Source: Bin127 sp965203505 (GTDB lineage: Bacteria > Chloroflexota > Dehalococcoidia > Lucifugimonadales > Lucifugimonadaceae). From it: a stretch of 64,000 nt of DNA. The stretch is taken from contig OZ241880.1 in the NCBI GenBank assembly GCA_965203505.1, forward strand, positions 2,232,001 through 2,296,000, given 5' to 3'. A model generated the notes under the pieces. The model searched no databases, was not told where the DNA came from, and saw only the letters and a list, made by a program, of their open reading frames with translations. The number at the start of each line of letters is the position of its first letter. Position 1 is the first letter of the stretch. Shown one piece after another: positions 43,094 to 52,091 of the stretch. A program made the position numbers and the translations under genes.

Positions 43094-43208
43094 TGTTCTA
43101 TCTTCCTCATCTTTTTACCTGCACGTCAAGCGAAAATCGTTTCGGTCTTCCAGATGCACAGCAAGCCGCGCGAAGAAAGCCCAACCGCTTGACAACGATC
43201 AACATCCA

Positions 43209-43237
43209 ATTCTGTACTCTAGGCGAAAAATTGTCAA
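43209..43237 (-). promoter_or_regulatory. Promoter of the binding-protein gene
   Basis: On the minus strand a consensus TTGACA (43237-43232) is followed after 17 nt by CAGAAT (43214-43209), four of six matches to TATAAT. It would give a ~110-nt 5' UTR before the ATG at 43093. Confidence 0.5.
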
Positions 43238-43291
43238 CCTTCTTTAACCGTCGATTTTTCCATCGCAACGATTTGACCCTCACCTTCAGGA

Positions 43292-43500
43292 CGTTCGCAA
43301 AATCTCGGCGGCCGGCCCCCTAAGATCCGGGTTTCCCCCGTTCACGAGACCATTGCAAAACCTCGACGGCCGGCCCCAGACCATTCGGGTTTCCCCCGTT
43401 CACGGGGGAAATGTCCGAAGGACAAAGGGGGCACGAATGACCGGGATGCCCCACCTCTCTGGATTCCGGCTTTCGCTCGAATGACGGGTGTTGTGCCAAC
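43292..43500. repeat. REP-like dispersed repeat with a local duplication
   Basis: Two tandem copies of a ~60-bp segment (TTCGCAAAATCTCGGCGG and TTGCAAAACCTCGACGGCCG variants, each with GGGTTTCCCCCGTTCACG), followed by GGGGGAAATGTCCGAAGG and a TTCCGGCTTTCGCTCGAATG segment. The rest of 43094-43693 is the divergent promoter region between the ABC genes; I see no gene in it. Confidence 0.7.
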
Positions 43501-43693
43501 CTCCCCTTCGCAAAGCGAGGGAGACGCGGGGAGTGCACAAGCGCCCAGGAAGCCGAACCCCGCAGAACACCCCGAAACTTGCACATATCGCTTCGACTCG
43601 ATACAATCGCTTGTGACGTTGATTTGGCGGGTCCACATTACGAGTCGCCGTAGGCGTTTCAACCACCCTCACGAACTTTAGGACGACGATTCT

Positions 43694-44776
43694 TTGGCAA
43701 CTCGGACGAGTTCACGGCGAAATCCCGCACTAGATGGACGTCAAAGCCCGGTTTTGATGTTCCTGTCCGCGTTTTTCGGCAACTTCATCGTTCAGAGGTT
43801 CATGCTTTTCCTCCTTACCGTTTGGGTCGCAGCGACGGTGATTTTCATCCTGCCTCGTCTAACCGGACAAGATCCGGTCAAAGAGAAACTGCTACTTGAG
43901 GCGCAACGTGGCGGCTCTGTCCAAGCCGGTATGAACGAAATGGCGCAGGAATACTCGGCGCGGCTGGGTTTGGATCTGCCTATTCACGAGCAGTACATCA
44001 ACTACATGAGTGATCTAGCTCGCTTGGATTTTGGATACTCCATCGCTTATTTCCCACGAAAGGTTAACGAAATCATCGCCGACTCCATCATTTGGTCGAT
44101 GGGTTTAATGACCGTAACACTCACTTTGGCATTCGTGCTTGGTACCGGCGCAGGAGCATTGCTCGGTTGGTCGCGGTCTCCCGGTTGGCTGAGCTACGCG
44201 TTCATGCCCTTGCTCACGCTATCTGCCATTCCTCAGTACATGCTGGGATTGGTGTTGATGTTCATATTCGCAATCATGCTGAACTTGCTCCCCTTCTTCG
44301 GCGCGTATAGCCCGGGCAACCTCCCAGAATGGAGCTTGTCCTTCATTCTCGACATGTTGAAGCATGCGATATTGCCAGCCCTGGCCATCCTTTTCTCCGC
44401 GGTCGGCTTTTGGGCCATCGGCATGAGAGGCATGATGATCAACACTCAGGGTGAAGATTTCATGGTCCAAGCGGATGCCAAGGGTTTGAACGGCGCACGG
44501 ATTTTTGTCCGATACGCAATCCGCAACGCGCTTTTACCACAGGTCACCGGTTTGGCGATTTCCTTTGGTACGTTGCTAACAGGCGCCGTGCTGGTTGAGG
44601 TGCTCTTCCAATACCCGGGCCTCGGAAACACTCTCTTCTACGCCATAAGGGTGTCCGACTTCTTCCAGATAACCGGAATTGTCATGACAATCATCATCTC
44701 CCTCGCCATGGCCACTATGGTCGTGGACCTGGTCTATCCGTTGATCGATCCTCGAGTCAAATACAAGCAAAACTGA
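43694..44776 (+). CDS. ABC transporter permease, DppB/OppB type
   Basis: 360 aa; starts at TTG (M-A-T-R-T-S-S-R-R-N). About six membrane segments, beginning F-M-L-F-L-L-T-V-W-V-A-A-T-V-I-F-I. The periplasmic loop after the first segment is typical of this family. The permease signature is visible (R-G-M-M-I-N-T-Q-G-E-D-F, A-D-A-K-G-L-N-G, R-N-A-L-L-P-Q-V-T-G-L-A-I-S-F-G). Partner of the next gene (7 bp spacing) in forming the membrane pore. Divergent from the binding protein. Confidence 0.9.
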   Translation: MATRTSSRRNPALDGRQSPVLMFLSAFFGNFIVQRFMLFLLTVWVAATVIFILPRLTGQDPVKEKLLLEAQRGGSVQAGMNEMAQEYSARLGLDLPIHEQYINYMSDLARLDFGYSIAYFPRKVNEIIADSIIWSMGLMTVTLTLAFVLGTGAGALLGWSRSPGWLSYAFMPLLTLSAIPQYMLGLVLMFIFAIMLNLLPFFGAYSPGNLPEWSLSFILDMLKHAILPALAILFSAVGFWAIGMRGMMINTQGEDFMVQADAKGLNGARIFVRYAIRNALLPQVTGLAISFGTLLTGAVLVEVLFQYPGLGNTLFYAIRVSDFFQITGIVMTIIISLAMATMVVDLVYPLIDPRVKYKQN

Positions 44777-44783
44777 TGCTGAT

Positions 44784-45830
44784 ATGGCGAGAGCGGCCGG
44801 TACAAGAAACCCCACCATGGGGACCCGCGCGCGCCTAGCCCGGCGACGTTGGGGAGTCTTCTACCAAGAGCGAATCGAGCCGATATTCTTGTACGGGCGG
44901 CGTAACCCGTCGCTGATCGTCGGGCTTGGGATGTTGAGTGCGCTGCTGTTTTTTACTGTCATCGGGATCCTGATCTACGGACAACTGGACCCTCACCTAG
45001 CTGGCCGCGCACAGAAATCGCGGCTGGATGCCTTCGTAAGCAGTGGCGCTCCAGTTCAAGACAAGCGTTTGCCACCTTCATGGTGCACGTGGTGCGAGGA
45101 CATTGCGGACCGTGAGCCAGATGAGAGACCTTCGCTTTTCCAGTACCCCATGGGCACCGACACCCAGTCGCGCGATCTATTTGCTACCAACCTCAGAGGC
45201 ATCCCCCTTACACTCGGCACCGGACTCATCGCCGGACTCTTATCTGTCGGCATTGGTACCGTCACGGCTTTCGTCGCCGCTTATTATCGCGGCGTGCCGG
45301 ATGTGCTCATCAGATTGCTAACCGACGTCGGCATATCGATTCCAGGACTATTGATTCTTATCATCATCAGAATTCAACTCGGAACCGAACTGGCCTGGTG
45401 GCAGCTGGGTGCCGGACTCGCGGCGGTCGGATGGGTCTTCTCATCCAGAACCGTACGCTCTCAAGTTCTCGTTTTGCGAGAGCAGCCTTATGTCGAGATC
45501 GCACGACAGTCAGGCATGTCCGGTCTAGCCATCATCTTCCGCGAAATGATGCCCAACCTCATCCCGTACATCACAGCCAGCTTCGTAGCCTCCGTAGCCG
45601 GCTCCATACTCGCATCCATCGGTCTTGAAGCACTAGGCCTCGGCGACTTTTCATCGCCGTCACTTGGGATGACCGTCTACTGGGTGATCCAGTTCGGTGC
45701 CATCACACTTGGCATGTGGTGGTGGTGGCTCTTCCCATTGACCTTCATCGTTATCATCTTCGTCAGCCTGTTCCTCATCTCCGCCGGTTTGGACGAATGG
45801 TCCAACCCCAGACTACGCAGACAGGTATAA
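44784..45830 (+). CDS. ABC transporter permease, DppC/OppC type
   Basis: 348 aa. The N-terminal cytoplasmic extension is basic, followed by about six membrane segments. The conserved region near the C-terminal half (V-R-S-Q-V-L-V-L-R-E-Q-P-Y-V-E-I-A-R-Q-S-G, R-E-M-M-P-N-L-I-P-Y) is the EAA-loop ATPase-contact motif of OppC-type permeases. The phrase G-T-D-T-Q-S-R-D-L before the second segment is also characteristic. Cotranscribed with the preceding permease. Confidence 0.9.
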   Translation: MARAAGTRNPTMGTRARLARRRWGVFYQERIEPIFLYGRRNPSLIVGLGMLSALLFFTVIGILIYGQLDPHLAGRAQKSRLDAFVSSGAPVQDKRLPPSWCTWCEDIADREPDERPSLFQYPMGTDTQSRDLFATNLRGIPLTLGTGLIAGLLSVGIGTVTAFVAAYYRGVPDVLIRLLTDVGISIPGLLILIIIRIQLGTELAWWQLGAGLAAVGWVFSSRTVRSQVLVLREQPYVEIARQSGMSGLAIIFREMMPNLIPYITASFVASVAGSILASIGLEALGLGDFSSPSLGMTVYWVIQFGAITLGMWWWWLFPLTFIVIIFVSLFLISAGLDEWSNPRLRRQV

Positions 45831-45869
45831 CCCCAAAAACCCGAAAAACCCCAACGATAAAAATCCAGA

Positions 45870-47168
45870 ATGGTTACGACTGAACAAGCGACGCGTTCCT
45901 CAAATGCGCCCGGAGACGAAGAGTTCGCCCTCCGCGTCGAGGACCTCAAGGTTTACTACGGCACGCCGCGCGGAACCGTAAAGGCGGTCGATGGCGTCTC
46001 GTTCGACTTGAAGCAAGGCGAACGCTTCGCCCTCGTAGGCGAATCTGGTAGTGGCAAGAGCACGCTTGCGATGGCAATCATGCGATTGACCCGCGAACCC
46101 GGACACATCGCCGGAGGCCATATCTACCTCAACGGCCGCGACGTTGTTGATATGCCAGAGAAAGAGATTCGTTCTATCCGACTCCGCGAAATGGCGCTCG
46201 TACCCCAAGGCGCAATGAACTCATTGAATCCGGTCATGAGAGTCGGCGATCAGATCATCGATGGGATAATGGACCACGTCCCATCAGGCGAGAGTCCACC
46301 CAACAAATCCGAACTGGAAGAGCGTATCCACGAACTGCTCATACGTGTCGGACTCGATCCAAACGTCGCGCGCCTCCACCCCCATGAACTCAGCGGCGGC
46401 ATGAAGCAGCGCGTCGCCATGGCCATCGCCATCTCCCTAGACCCGAACATCATCGTCGCCGACGAACCCACCAGCGCCCTAGATGTCGTCGTGCAGCGTC
46501 AGATCATGCAGACCCTCGGCAGACTCCAAGAAGGTCTCGAAGCCGCCGTCCTACTCGTTGGACACGACATGGGACTCGTTGCGCAATTTGCCGACACCAT
46601 CGGCGTCATGTACGCCGGAAAACTCGTCGAAGTCGGTTCCGTACCAGACGTGTTCAAGGACCCCAAACATCCGTACACTCAACTCCTCATAGAGAGTCTC
46701 CCCTCGTTCGACATCAGTCGCCAATTCGTCGGCATCCCCGGCATGCAACCCGCCCTCCTGAACCTACCCCCGGGCTGTTCCTTTAACCCGCGTTGCCCAT
46801 CCGTCCATGAGCGTTGTTTCCGAGAAGTACCGGCATTCTTACCTATCGACGGCCGTGGCGTGGCCTGCCACCTATATGACGGCTCCGGGGTTCCCCCGCT
46901 CGCGGGGGAAATGTCCGATGGTGAACCGTCCGGGGTTCCCCCGATCGCGGGGGCAATGTCCGATGGTGAACCGTCCGGGGTTCCCCCGATCGCGGGGGAA
47001 ATGTCCGATGGTGAACCGTCCGGGGTTCCCCCGCTCGCGGGGGAAATGTCCGAAGGAGAACCGTCCGGGGTTCCCCCGATCGCGGGGGAAATGTCCGATG
47101 GTGAACCGTCCGGGGTTCCCCCGCTCGCGGGGGAAATGTCCGAAGGACAAAGGGGGCCAACAAATTGA
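45870..47168 (+). CDS. ABC transporter ATPase, DppD/OppD type, with repeat-derived C-terminal extension
   Basis: 432 aa, about 90 longer than the usual ~330. Walker A G-E-S-G-S-G-K-S-T, Q-loop region V-P-Q-G-A-M-N-S-L-N-P, signature L-S-G-G-M-K-Q-R, Walker B I-I-V-A-D-E-P-T, and the C-terminal oligopeptide-transport domain with Cys residues (G-C-S-F-N-P-R-C-P). From about residue 339 to the end the protein is six copies of a 15-residue unit G-V-P-P-L/I-A-G-E-M-S-D-G-E-P-S encoded by 45-bp repeats. These are a REP-like intergenic element read in frame. The stop overlaps the start of the next ATPase. The ATPase core looks intact, so the extension is probably tolerated junk or a new tail. Confidence 0.9.
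   Translation: MVTTEQATRSSNAPGDEEFALRVEDLKVYYGTPRGTVKAVDGVSFDLKQGERFALVGESGSGKSTLAMAIMRLTREPGHIAGGHIYLNGRDVVDMPEKEIRSIRLREMALVPQGAMNSLNPVMRVGDQIIDGIMDHVPSGESPPNKSELEERIHELLIRVGLDPNVARLHPHELSGGMKQRVAMAIAISLDPNIIVADEPTSALDVVVQRQIMQTLGRLQEGLEAAVLLVGHDMGLVAQFADTIGVMYAGKLVEVGSVPDVFKDPKHPYTQLLIESLPSFDISRQFVGIPGMQPALLNLPPGCSFNPRCPSVHERCFREVPAFLPIDGRGVACHLYDGSGVPPLAGEMSDGEPSGVPPIAGAMSDGEPSGVPPIAGEMSDGEPSGVPPLAGEMSEGEPSGVPPIAGEMSDGEPSGVPPLAGEMSEGQRGPTN
46887..47156 (+). repeat. Six 45-bp tandem repeats inside the ATPase gene (REP-like)
   Basis: Units start at 46887, 46932, 46977, 47022, 47067 and 47112, each with GGGGTTCCCCC and a CGCGGGGG hairpin plus ATGTCCGA. Copies differ by few bases (CTC/ATC, GATGG/GAAGG), so the amplification is recent. 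The last copy continues into GAAGGACAAAGGGGG, the complete form of the dispersed element. Confidence 0.9.
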
Positions 47169-48202
47169 GCGAATTCATGCGACTCGACCACGTCACTCGA
47201 ACTTTCGGCGGCGGAGCCTTTTCAACCAAACCGCCAATCGTCGCAGTCGACGATGTGTCGCTCTCGATAAACGAAGACGAACCCAAAATCACCACTATCG
47301 CAGGTGAAAGCGGCTCCGGCAAGACGACATTGGCGCGATTGCTAATGGGAACCATCAAACCCACTTTCGGCACGATGTACTACCGCGGCAACGACTTCTC
47401 CAAGCTGTCACGACAAGATTCGTGGAACTTCAAACAGGAAGTCCAATCGATCTATCAAGACCCGTTCGGCTCCTACAACCCCTTCTACAAAGTCGATCAC
47501 GTCCTCGAAACACCCATCAACCGCTTCAAGCTCGCAACGTCCAGACAAGCCAAAACCGCCATGATCGAAGAGGCTCTGGCAATGGTCGGCCTCCAACCCG
47601 GCGATACCCTAGGACGTTTCCCACACCAACTCAGCGGTGGCCAACGACAGCGCATCATGGTCGCCCGCGCCCTTCTCATCAAACCCAGACTCATCCTCGC
47701 CGACGAACCCGTGTCGATGGTCGACGCATCCCTGAGAGCGACGATCCTCGACAGCATCCGTCGCCTCAACCGGGAAATCGGCATCTCCGTCATCTACATC
47801 ACCCACGACCTCACCACCGCCCTACAAATCAGCGACAACATCCTCGTCATGTACCGCGGCTCCGTCGTCGAATCCGGCGCCGTCGAGCGCGTGATCCTCG
47901 AACCCAAACACCCCTACACTCAGCTCCTCATCGAGTCCATACCCCAACCCGATCCCGACAACAAGTGGGGCGACGAACCGCCCACCGCCCGTTTCGAAGA
48001 CTTCGCCAACATGTTCGGCTGCAAGTTCGCCGACCGATGCCCACACGTCATGGACATCTGCAACGACGATCAACCGCCAGCCTTCCAGCTCGAACAGCAC
48101 CGGCAAGCCCAGTGCTACCTCTACCAAGACGAAGCCACCGAAATGGAAGACCCCGACCTAGCCTCCATCTTCCAAGACCGCCGCGCCGAACTAAACGTCT
48201 GA
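47165..48202 (+). CDS. ABC transporter ATPase, DppF/OppF type
   Basis: 345 aa from the TTG at 47165 overlapping the previous TGA; an ATG at 47177 is equally possible. Walker A G-E-S-G-S-G-K-T-T, Q-loop Q-S-I-Y-Q-D-P-F-G-S-Y-N-P-F, signature L-S-G-G-Q-R-Q-R, Walker B L-I-L-A-D-E-P-V-S-M-V-D, H-loop I-T-H-D-L-T. C-terminal Cys-containing transport domain (C-K-F-A-D-R-C-P). Completes the importer with the two permeases, the other ATPase and the divergent binding protein. Confidence 0.9.
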   Translation: MSEFMRLDHVTRTFGGGAFSTKPPIVAVDDVSLSINEDEPKITTIAGESGSGKTTLARLLMGTIKPTFGTMYYRGNDFSKLSRQDSWNFKQEVQSIYQDPFGSYNPFYKVDHVLETPINRFKLATSRQAKTAMIEEALAMVGLQPGDTLGRFPHQLSGGQRQRIMVARALLIKPRLILADEPVSMVDASLRATILDSIRRLNREIGISVIYITHDLTTALQISDNILVMYRGSVVESGAVERVILEPKHPYTQLLIESIPQPDPDNKWGDEPPTARFEDFANMFGCKFADRCPHVMDICNDDQPPAFQLEQHRQAQCYLYQDEATEMEDPDLASIFQDRRAELNV

Positions 48203-48506
48203 ATACCACTGGGTTTCCCCCGCTCCGCGAGACCATTGCAAAACCCTCCCCCTTTGCCCAAATCGGCAAGGGGGAATTAAAGGGGGTTAGACGCGGATCG
48301 GGCACTTCCTGCAAACTGCGCCGCGCTGCCCCGGCCCCTCTGGATTCCGGCTTTCGCGTGAGTTTTGCAAAGGTCTCGCTTTCGCCGGAATGACGGGGGT
48401 GGTGCCGGAATGACGGGGGTTTTGCAAGGGTCTCTCCGTCGTCGGTTCATTGCGTGGTCCCAAGTCGTCACCTCCATGCGGCATGCGGAGGCACGTCCTC
48501 CCGGGC
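48203..48506. repeat. Repeat-rich spacer (several REP-like fragments)
   Basis: Holds a broken GGGTTTCCCCCGCTC element, a TTGCAAAACCCTCCCCC segment with inverted GGCAAGGGGGAATTAAAGGG, and two or three copies of a CGCCGGAATGACGGGGGT/TTTTGCAA unit near 48360-48430. No gene seen. It ends in a shared GGAGGCACGTCCTCCCGGGC tail that precedes the cassette in most copies. Confidence 0.65.
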
Positions 48507-48841
48507 CGCCGGATTCGGCGTCTATCCGGCATCTTTCGGGCAATTTGCCCTTTCCGGCCGAATATCACCTGGGTTCATCAAACTTCGTCCTTGATATCAC
48601 GGCCATATCATACACAGGTGATACGATACTTTGCTGGGTTTACCCAGTTTATGGGAGGGGAACATATGGCTTTCGCGCTCATTCCTCCCCGACTCTGCAA
48701 CCTGAACAAGAGAGGTTCAAGCAGCAATGGCCAACAAGAGGGACCACGACAGCCCGAGACCCCATTCCTCAGCGCCCGGCAATGCCGCGCACCGCGCCCC
48801 TGGCGCATATAGCACGTATGTTCGAAATGGGGGGGGGGGTA
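48507..48841 (+). repeat. Leader cassette copy 7 (G11 tract), isolated
   Basis: Boundary motif at 48507-48520, the same hairpins, GGGAGGGG site, ATG at 48666, leader ATG (M-A-N-K-R-D-H-D-S-P-R-P-H-S-S) at 48727 and G11 at 48829-48839. It lies 26 kb from the main array, between an ABC operon and enolase-family genes. Confidence 0.85.
48829..48839 (+). repeat. Poly-G tract (G11) before start codon
   Basis: Eleven Gs end 2 nt before the GTG at 48842. The leader ATG at 48727 is 115 nt upstream, so G10 or G13 would fuse leader and gene in frame. Confidence 0.8.
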
Positions 48842-50740
48842 GTGCACTCCGCCCCGTTCCGGCGGCCCGTGGTGCGCCTCTACCTCCTCCTCCCCGTCCT
48901 CGCGCTGCTGCTCGCCGCGCTATTGATGCTGGATGCGCGGCACGTCGCAGCCGCGGCCCCGAGCACCCCCACTTTCTCGGTAAGCGCTGGCGACGGGCGA
49001 TTCACTGTGTCATGGAGCGAGGTGACAGGCGCCGGACAGTACGAAATTCAGTTCAAGAAATCCACAGATGCCTGGAGTGCAGCTGACATCCTCGTAGATC
49101 GCGTGTCTCCAGTGACTGTGACTACCTCCATTGACGCGAACCTTAATAGAACGGCCATACAGAATGGCGTGACCTACGACGTTCGAATAAAGGCGTGCTC
49201 AGGTGCGAGAGGGCAACCGGTAGGAGATTGCAGCCCCTGGGCGGTAAAGCAGGTCACGCCCTCGGGCCCGGTCTCGCTGGGCCGCGCCGGCAGCATGTCC
49301 GTCGACGGGTTCCACCCAATGGGACCCGGACGCATGAAGATCGCCGAGGGCGCATCGCTCACCTACGGCATCATTATCCACCAGCCGCCCACCGCGGATC
49401 TAACCATCACGCCGCGACACCACAACACCCACGTCGACACCAGTCGGCTCACGATCCACAACGCGGTCACCTGGAAAGCCGCCCCGCACCCCAACTACCT
49501 GAGCGGGGACTGGCAGCGGTCCAAATCGGTCAGGCTCACCGCGGTGGACGACAACGAGTGCAAGTCTCCGCCCGGCACCCGGTACTGGATCAGGCACCAC
49601 GGCAGCGGCGGCGGTCCCGACTGGGGAGGCTGGGACCGGCAGGACCGGCACCATGGCCTGGTGATCTCGATCGAAATCATCGACGACGACTGCACCTATC
49701 TGGCCGCTGCGACGGGCCAGGTGGTGGCGGATGAGGGCGGCAGTGCGACCTACACCGTGCGTCTGAAGGAGCCGCTCGAGGACGCCGCGTACATTTCCCC
49801 GCGCATCAGCGTCCCCGGCGACAGCAACATCGACGCGATCACGGTCTCTCCCGAGCGGATCCGGGTCGAAGCGGGAGACACGAGCCCGCAAACGTTCACG
49901 GTCAGCGCCGGAAAAGACGCGGACTCCCGTAACGAGGTCCTGATCGTCGACCACAGCGTCGACTCGCCGGAGGTCCCGGCGGATTACCTGGGCGCTCGGG
50001 TGACCGTCATTGTCGTGGACGAACAGAACACGGCGGGCAAGCAAGAGCGTGACTCGCTGAGCGTGACCGGGCTCGCGCTCACGGCGGGCACGGAGGCTGT
50101 GGCGCTGAGCCCGGCGTTCTCGACGAATGTGCTGTCGTACCGGGCGGAGGTCCCGGCGGGGACGACGAGCGTGACGCTGGCGCCGCACTGGAGCGGCGGG
50201 GAGAGCGTGCACGCCGGCTCGCGCAACGGCGGGACCAGCTACACCCGCCCCACGCGGGTGCAGCCCTCCGGCACGGCGGTCGATCTGGCGCTCGCGCCCG
50301 ACGGCGGCGCGACCGAGCTGTACGTCATGGTCAGCGGTTCCGGCGGCATGACCACCTACAGCATCAACGTGACCGAGGCGGGCCCGGAGCCGAAGACCAT
50401 CACCGTCCCCGACGACGGCACTCCAGAACAACAGCAGCAGCAGACGGCGGAGACGGTGGAAACACCCGGCCCGGTGGTCAACCTGCAACTTACGGTCAAA
50501 GGAAAGAAGGTAACCGTCAACTGGGATGCTCCGACCAGCGGCGACGCGCCCACGCGCTACATCGCGCACCTGAAGCCGGCGGACGGCGGCACAGGCAAAA
50601 CCCATCGTCCCCAGGCCGGCAAGACGACCACCACCTTCCGCAACTTGGAACCCGGCGTGACCTACAAGGTATGGGTGCGGGCCCAGAACGAAGCCGGCAA
50701 GGGCGAGCGCGTCCACGGCAGCATCACCCTGCCGGAATAA
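48842..50740 (+). CDS. Secreted multidomain surface protein H (isolated copy)
   Basis: 632 aa from the GTG directly after TA and the G11 tract; the frame is open much further upstream but that part is the cassette and spacer. Signal peptide L-L-L-P-V-L-A-L-L-L-A-A-L-L-M-L, cleavage about residue 38. Modules: FN3 (about 40-140); a region with P-P-T-A-D-L-T-I-T-P and two Cys (about 145-290); a Calx-beta-like domain (about 290-390); a cadherin-like beta-sandwich (L-S-V-T-G-L-A-L-T-A-G, about 400-520); a short Gln linker; and the common C-terminal FN3 (about 545-632). Its 3' end, including the tail after the stop, matches the gene at 14278, so gene and cassette look like a transposed or recombined copy of the array. 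Confidence 0.8.
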   Translation: MHSAPFRRPVVRLYLLLPVLALLLAALLMLDARHVAAAAPSTPTFSVSAGDGRFTVSWSEVTGAGQYEIQFKKSTDAWSAADILVDRVSPVTVTTSIDANLNRTAIQNGVTYDVRIKACSGARGQPVGDCSPWAVKQVTPSGPVSLGRAGSMSVDGFHPMGPGRMKIAEGASLTYGIIIHQPPTADLTITPRHHNTHVDTSRLTIHNAVTWKAAPHPNYLSGDWQRSKSVRLTAVDDNECKSPPGTRYWIRHHGSGGGPDWGGWDRQDRHHGLVISIEIIDDDCTYLAAATGQVVADEGGSATYTVRLKEPLEDAAYISPRISVPGDSNIDAITVSPERIRVEAGDTSPQTFTVSAGKDADSRNEVLIVDHSVDSPEVPADYLGARVTVIVVDEQNTAGKQERDSLSVTGLALTAGTEAVALSPAFSTNVLSYRAEVPAGTTSVTLAPHWSGGESVHAGSRNGGTSYTRPTRVQPSGTAVDLALAPDGGATELYVMVSGSGGMTTYSINVTEAGPEPKTITVPDDGTPEQQQQQTAETVETPGPVVNLQLTVKGKKVTVNWDAPTSGDAPTRYIAHLKPADGGTGKTHRPQAGKTTTTFRNLEPGVTYKVWVRAQNEAGKGERVHGSITLPE

Positions 50741-50843
50741 GCCGCATCGCCATGGTCGCAGAATAGGACAAAGGGGGAGCGAGCATCACCATCGCGCTAA
50801 ACTCTTACTCGCGCCATCAACCACCAATCACCAAAAAACCAAC

Positions 50844-51932
50844 ATGAAAATCACCGGTTTCGACACCACCCGACTCTCCAACGGACGTCTGCTCCTACAA
50901 GTCCGCACCGACAAAGACATCACCGGCGTCGCCGAAGCCGAAGGCGTGATCTTCCCATCCGTCCTCGAATCCACCATCAAACCCCTACTCATCGGCGAAG
51001 ACCCGCGCCAGATCGACCGACACTGGGAAACCCTCTACCTAGGCTCGCAGAAGCAGATCCCACGCGAATCCAAACTCAGACCACAGATCGTCGGCGCAAT
51101 CGACATCGCCCTCTGGGACATCCTCGGCAAAGACGCCGGCCTACCCTGCCACGCCCTCATGGGCGGCGCGGCCCGGCTCGACATCCCCCTCTACTGGAGC
51201 GTCGGTTCAGGATGGAAAAAGACTCCCGATCAAATGCTCGACGACGTCATGGACGGATGGGACGAAGGCTACAAATCCTTCAAAATCCGCATGGACTGGA
51301 AGAACTACCGCCAAGACGCCAACCCCGCCAACGATCTCGCCATATTCAAACTCGTCCGCGACTTCCTGCCGAACAACATCTACCTCGGCTTCGACGCCAA
51401 CAACGGCTATTCCGTCCCTACCGCAATCCAACAAGGCCGTGCCTTCGAAGACTACGGCCGCATCGACCACTTCGAAGAACCTCTCCCCCAGTACGACGTC
51501 CCCGGTCTCCGCCAAGTCGCCGACGCCTTAGACGTCGCCATCTCCACCGGGGAGCAAGACTGGGACCGCTGGCGATTCCGAGACATCATCATGATCGGCA
51601 ACCCCGACATCCTCCAGCCCGACATCCTCGGCGCGTCAGGCCCGTCCGAAATCCTCAAGATCTACACACTCGCCACAACCCACAACAAACCCATCATGCC
51701 GCACTCCCCCAGCGCCGGCATCAACAGCATGGCATCCCTCCACTGCTACTCAACCATCAAAAACGCCACCCGCCCTCACGAATTCTCCATCGAATTCGCC
51801 CCACCACTAGACGAAATAGCCGAACTCTACGGCGAACACGTAATCCCCACCAAAGGCGTCATCACTCTAACCAACAAACCCGGCCTAGGCATCGACCTGA
51901 ACGAAGCCGCCCTAGCAAAACTCGCCGCGTAG
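50844..51932 (+). CDS. Enolase-superfamily enzyme, mandelate racemase-like, paralogue 1
   Basis: 362 aa, normal for the family. N-terminal capping domain (about 1-120), then the TIM-barrel. Metal ligands by position are Asp in G-F-D-A-N-N-G-Y-S, Glu in D-H-F-E-E-P-L-P and Glu in S-T-G-E-Q-D-W-D-R. The His of the catalytic dyad is in M-P-H-S-P-S-A-G, with an Asp in N-P-D-I-L-Q-P-D. The usual second-strand K-x-K base motif reads K-I-R (K-S-F-K-I-R-M-D-W). Family reactions are Mg-dependent proton abstraction from carboxylates (sugar-acid dehydratases, racemases, cycloisomerases); which substrate is unknown. The 50-bp upstream region has GCGCTAAACTC, resembling a -10, also seen before the other two paralogues. 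Confidence 0.85.
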   Translation: MKITGFDTTRLSNGRLLLQVRTDKDITGVAEAEGVIFPSVLESTIKPLLIGEDPRQIDRHWETLYLGSQKQIPRESKLRPQIVGAIDIALWDILGKDAGLPCHALMGGAARLDIPLYWSVGSGWKKTPDQMLDDVMDGWDEGYKSFKIRMDWKNYRQDANPANDLAIFKLVRDFLPNNIYLGFDANNGYSVPTAIQQGRAFEDYGRIDHFEEPLPQYDVPGLRQVADALDVAISTGEQDWDRWRFRDIIMIGNPDILQPDILGASGPSEILKIYTLATTHNKPIMPHSPSAGINSMASLHCYSTIKNATRPHEFSIEFAPPLDEIAELYGEHVIPTKGVITLTNKPGLGIDLNEAALAKLAA

Positions 51933-51943
51933 CCAAAGGCGTC

Positions 51944-52013
51944 ATCCCGGCGAAAGCCGGGATCCTACAGGAAACGAAGTATCAGGTAAACAGCGTACAC
52001 GGGGAAATGTCCG
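51944..52013. repeat. REP-like dispersed repeat fragment
   Basis: TCCCGGC-gaaa-GCCGGGA hairpin downstream of the stop, then ACGGGGAAATGTCCGAACGA, a partial copy of the dispersed element. The hairpin could double as a terminator. Confidence 0.6.
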
Positions 52014-52091
52014 AACGACACCAGTTAACGCGGGCGAAACTCTCCAGCGCAACAAGAATGTGTACAGCGTTGCTGGCGGGTTGCAACGCAT

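Noticed and set aside
46887..47156. Regularly spaced 45-bp repeats resembling a CRISPR array
   Set aside because: The units are contiguous with no variable spacers, lie in an open ATPase frame, and no cas gene is present.
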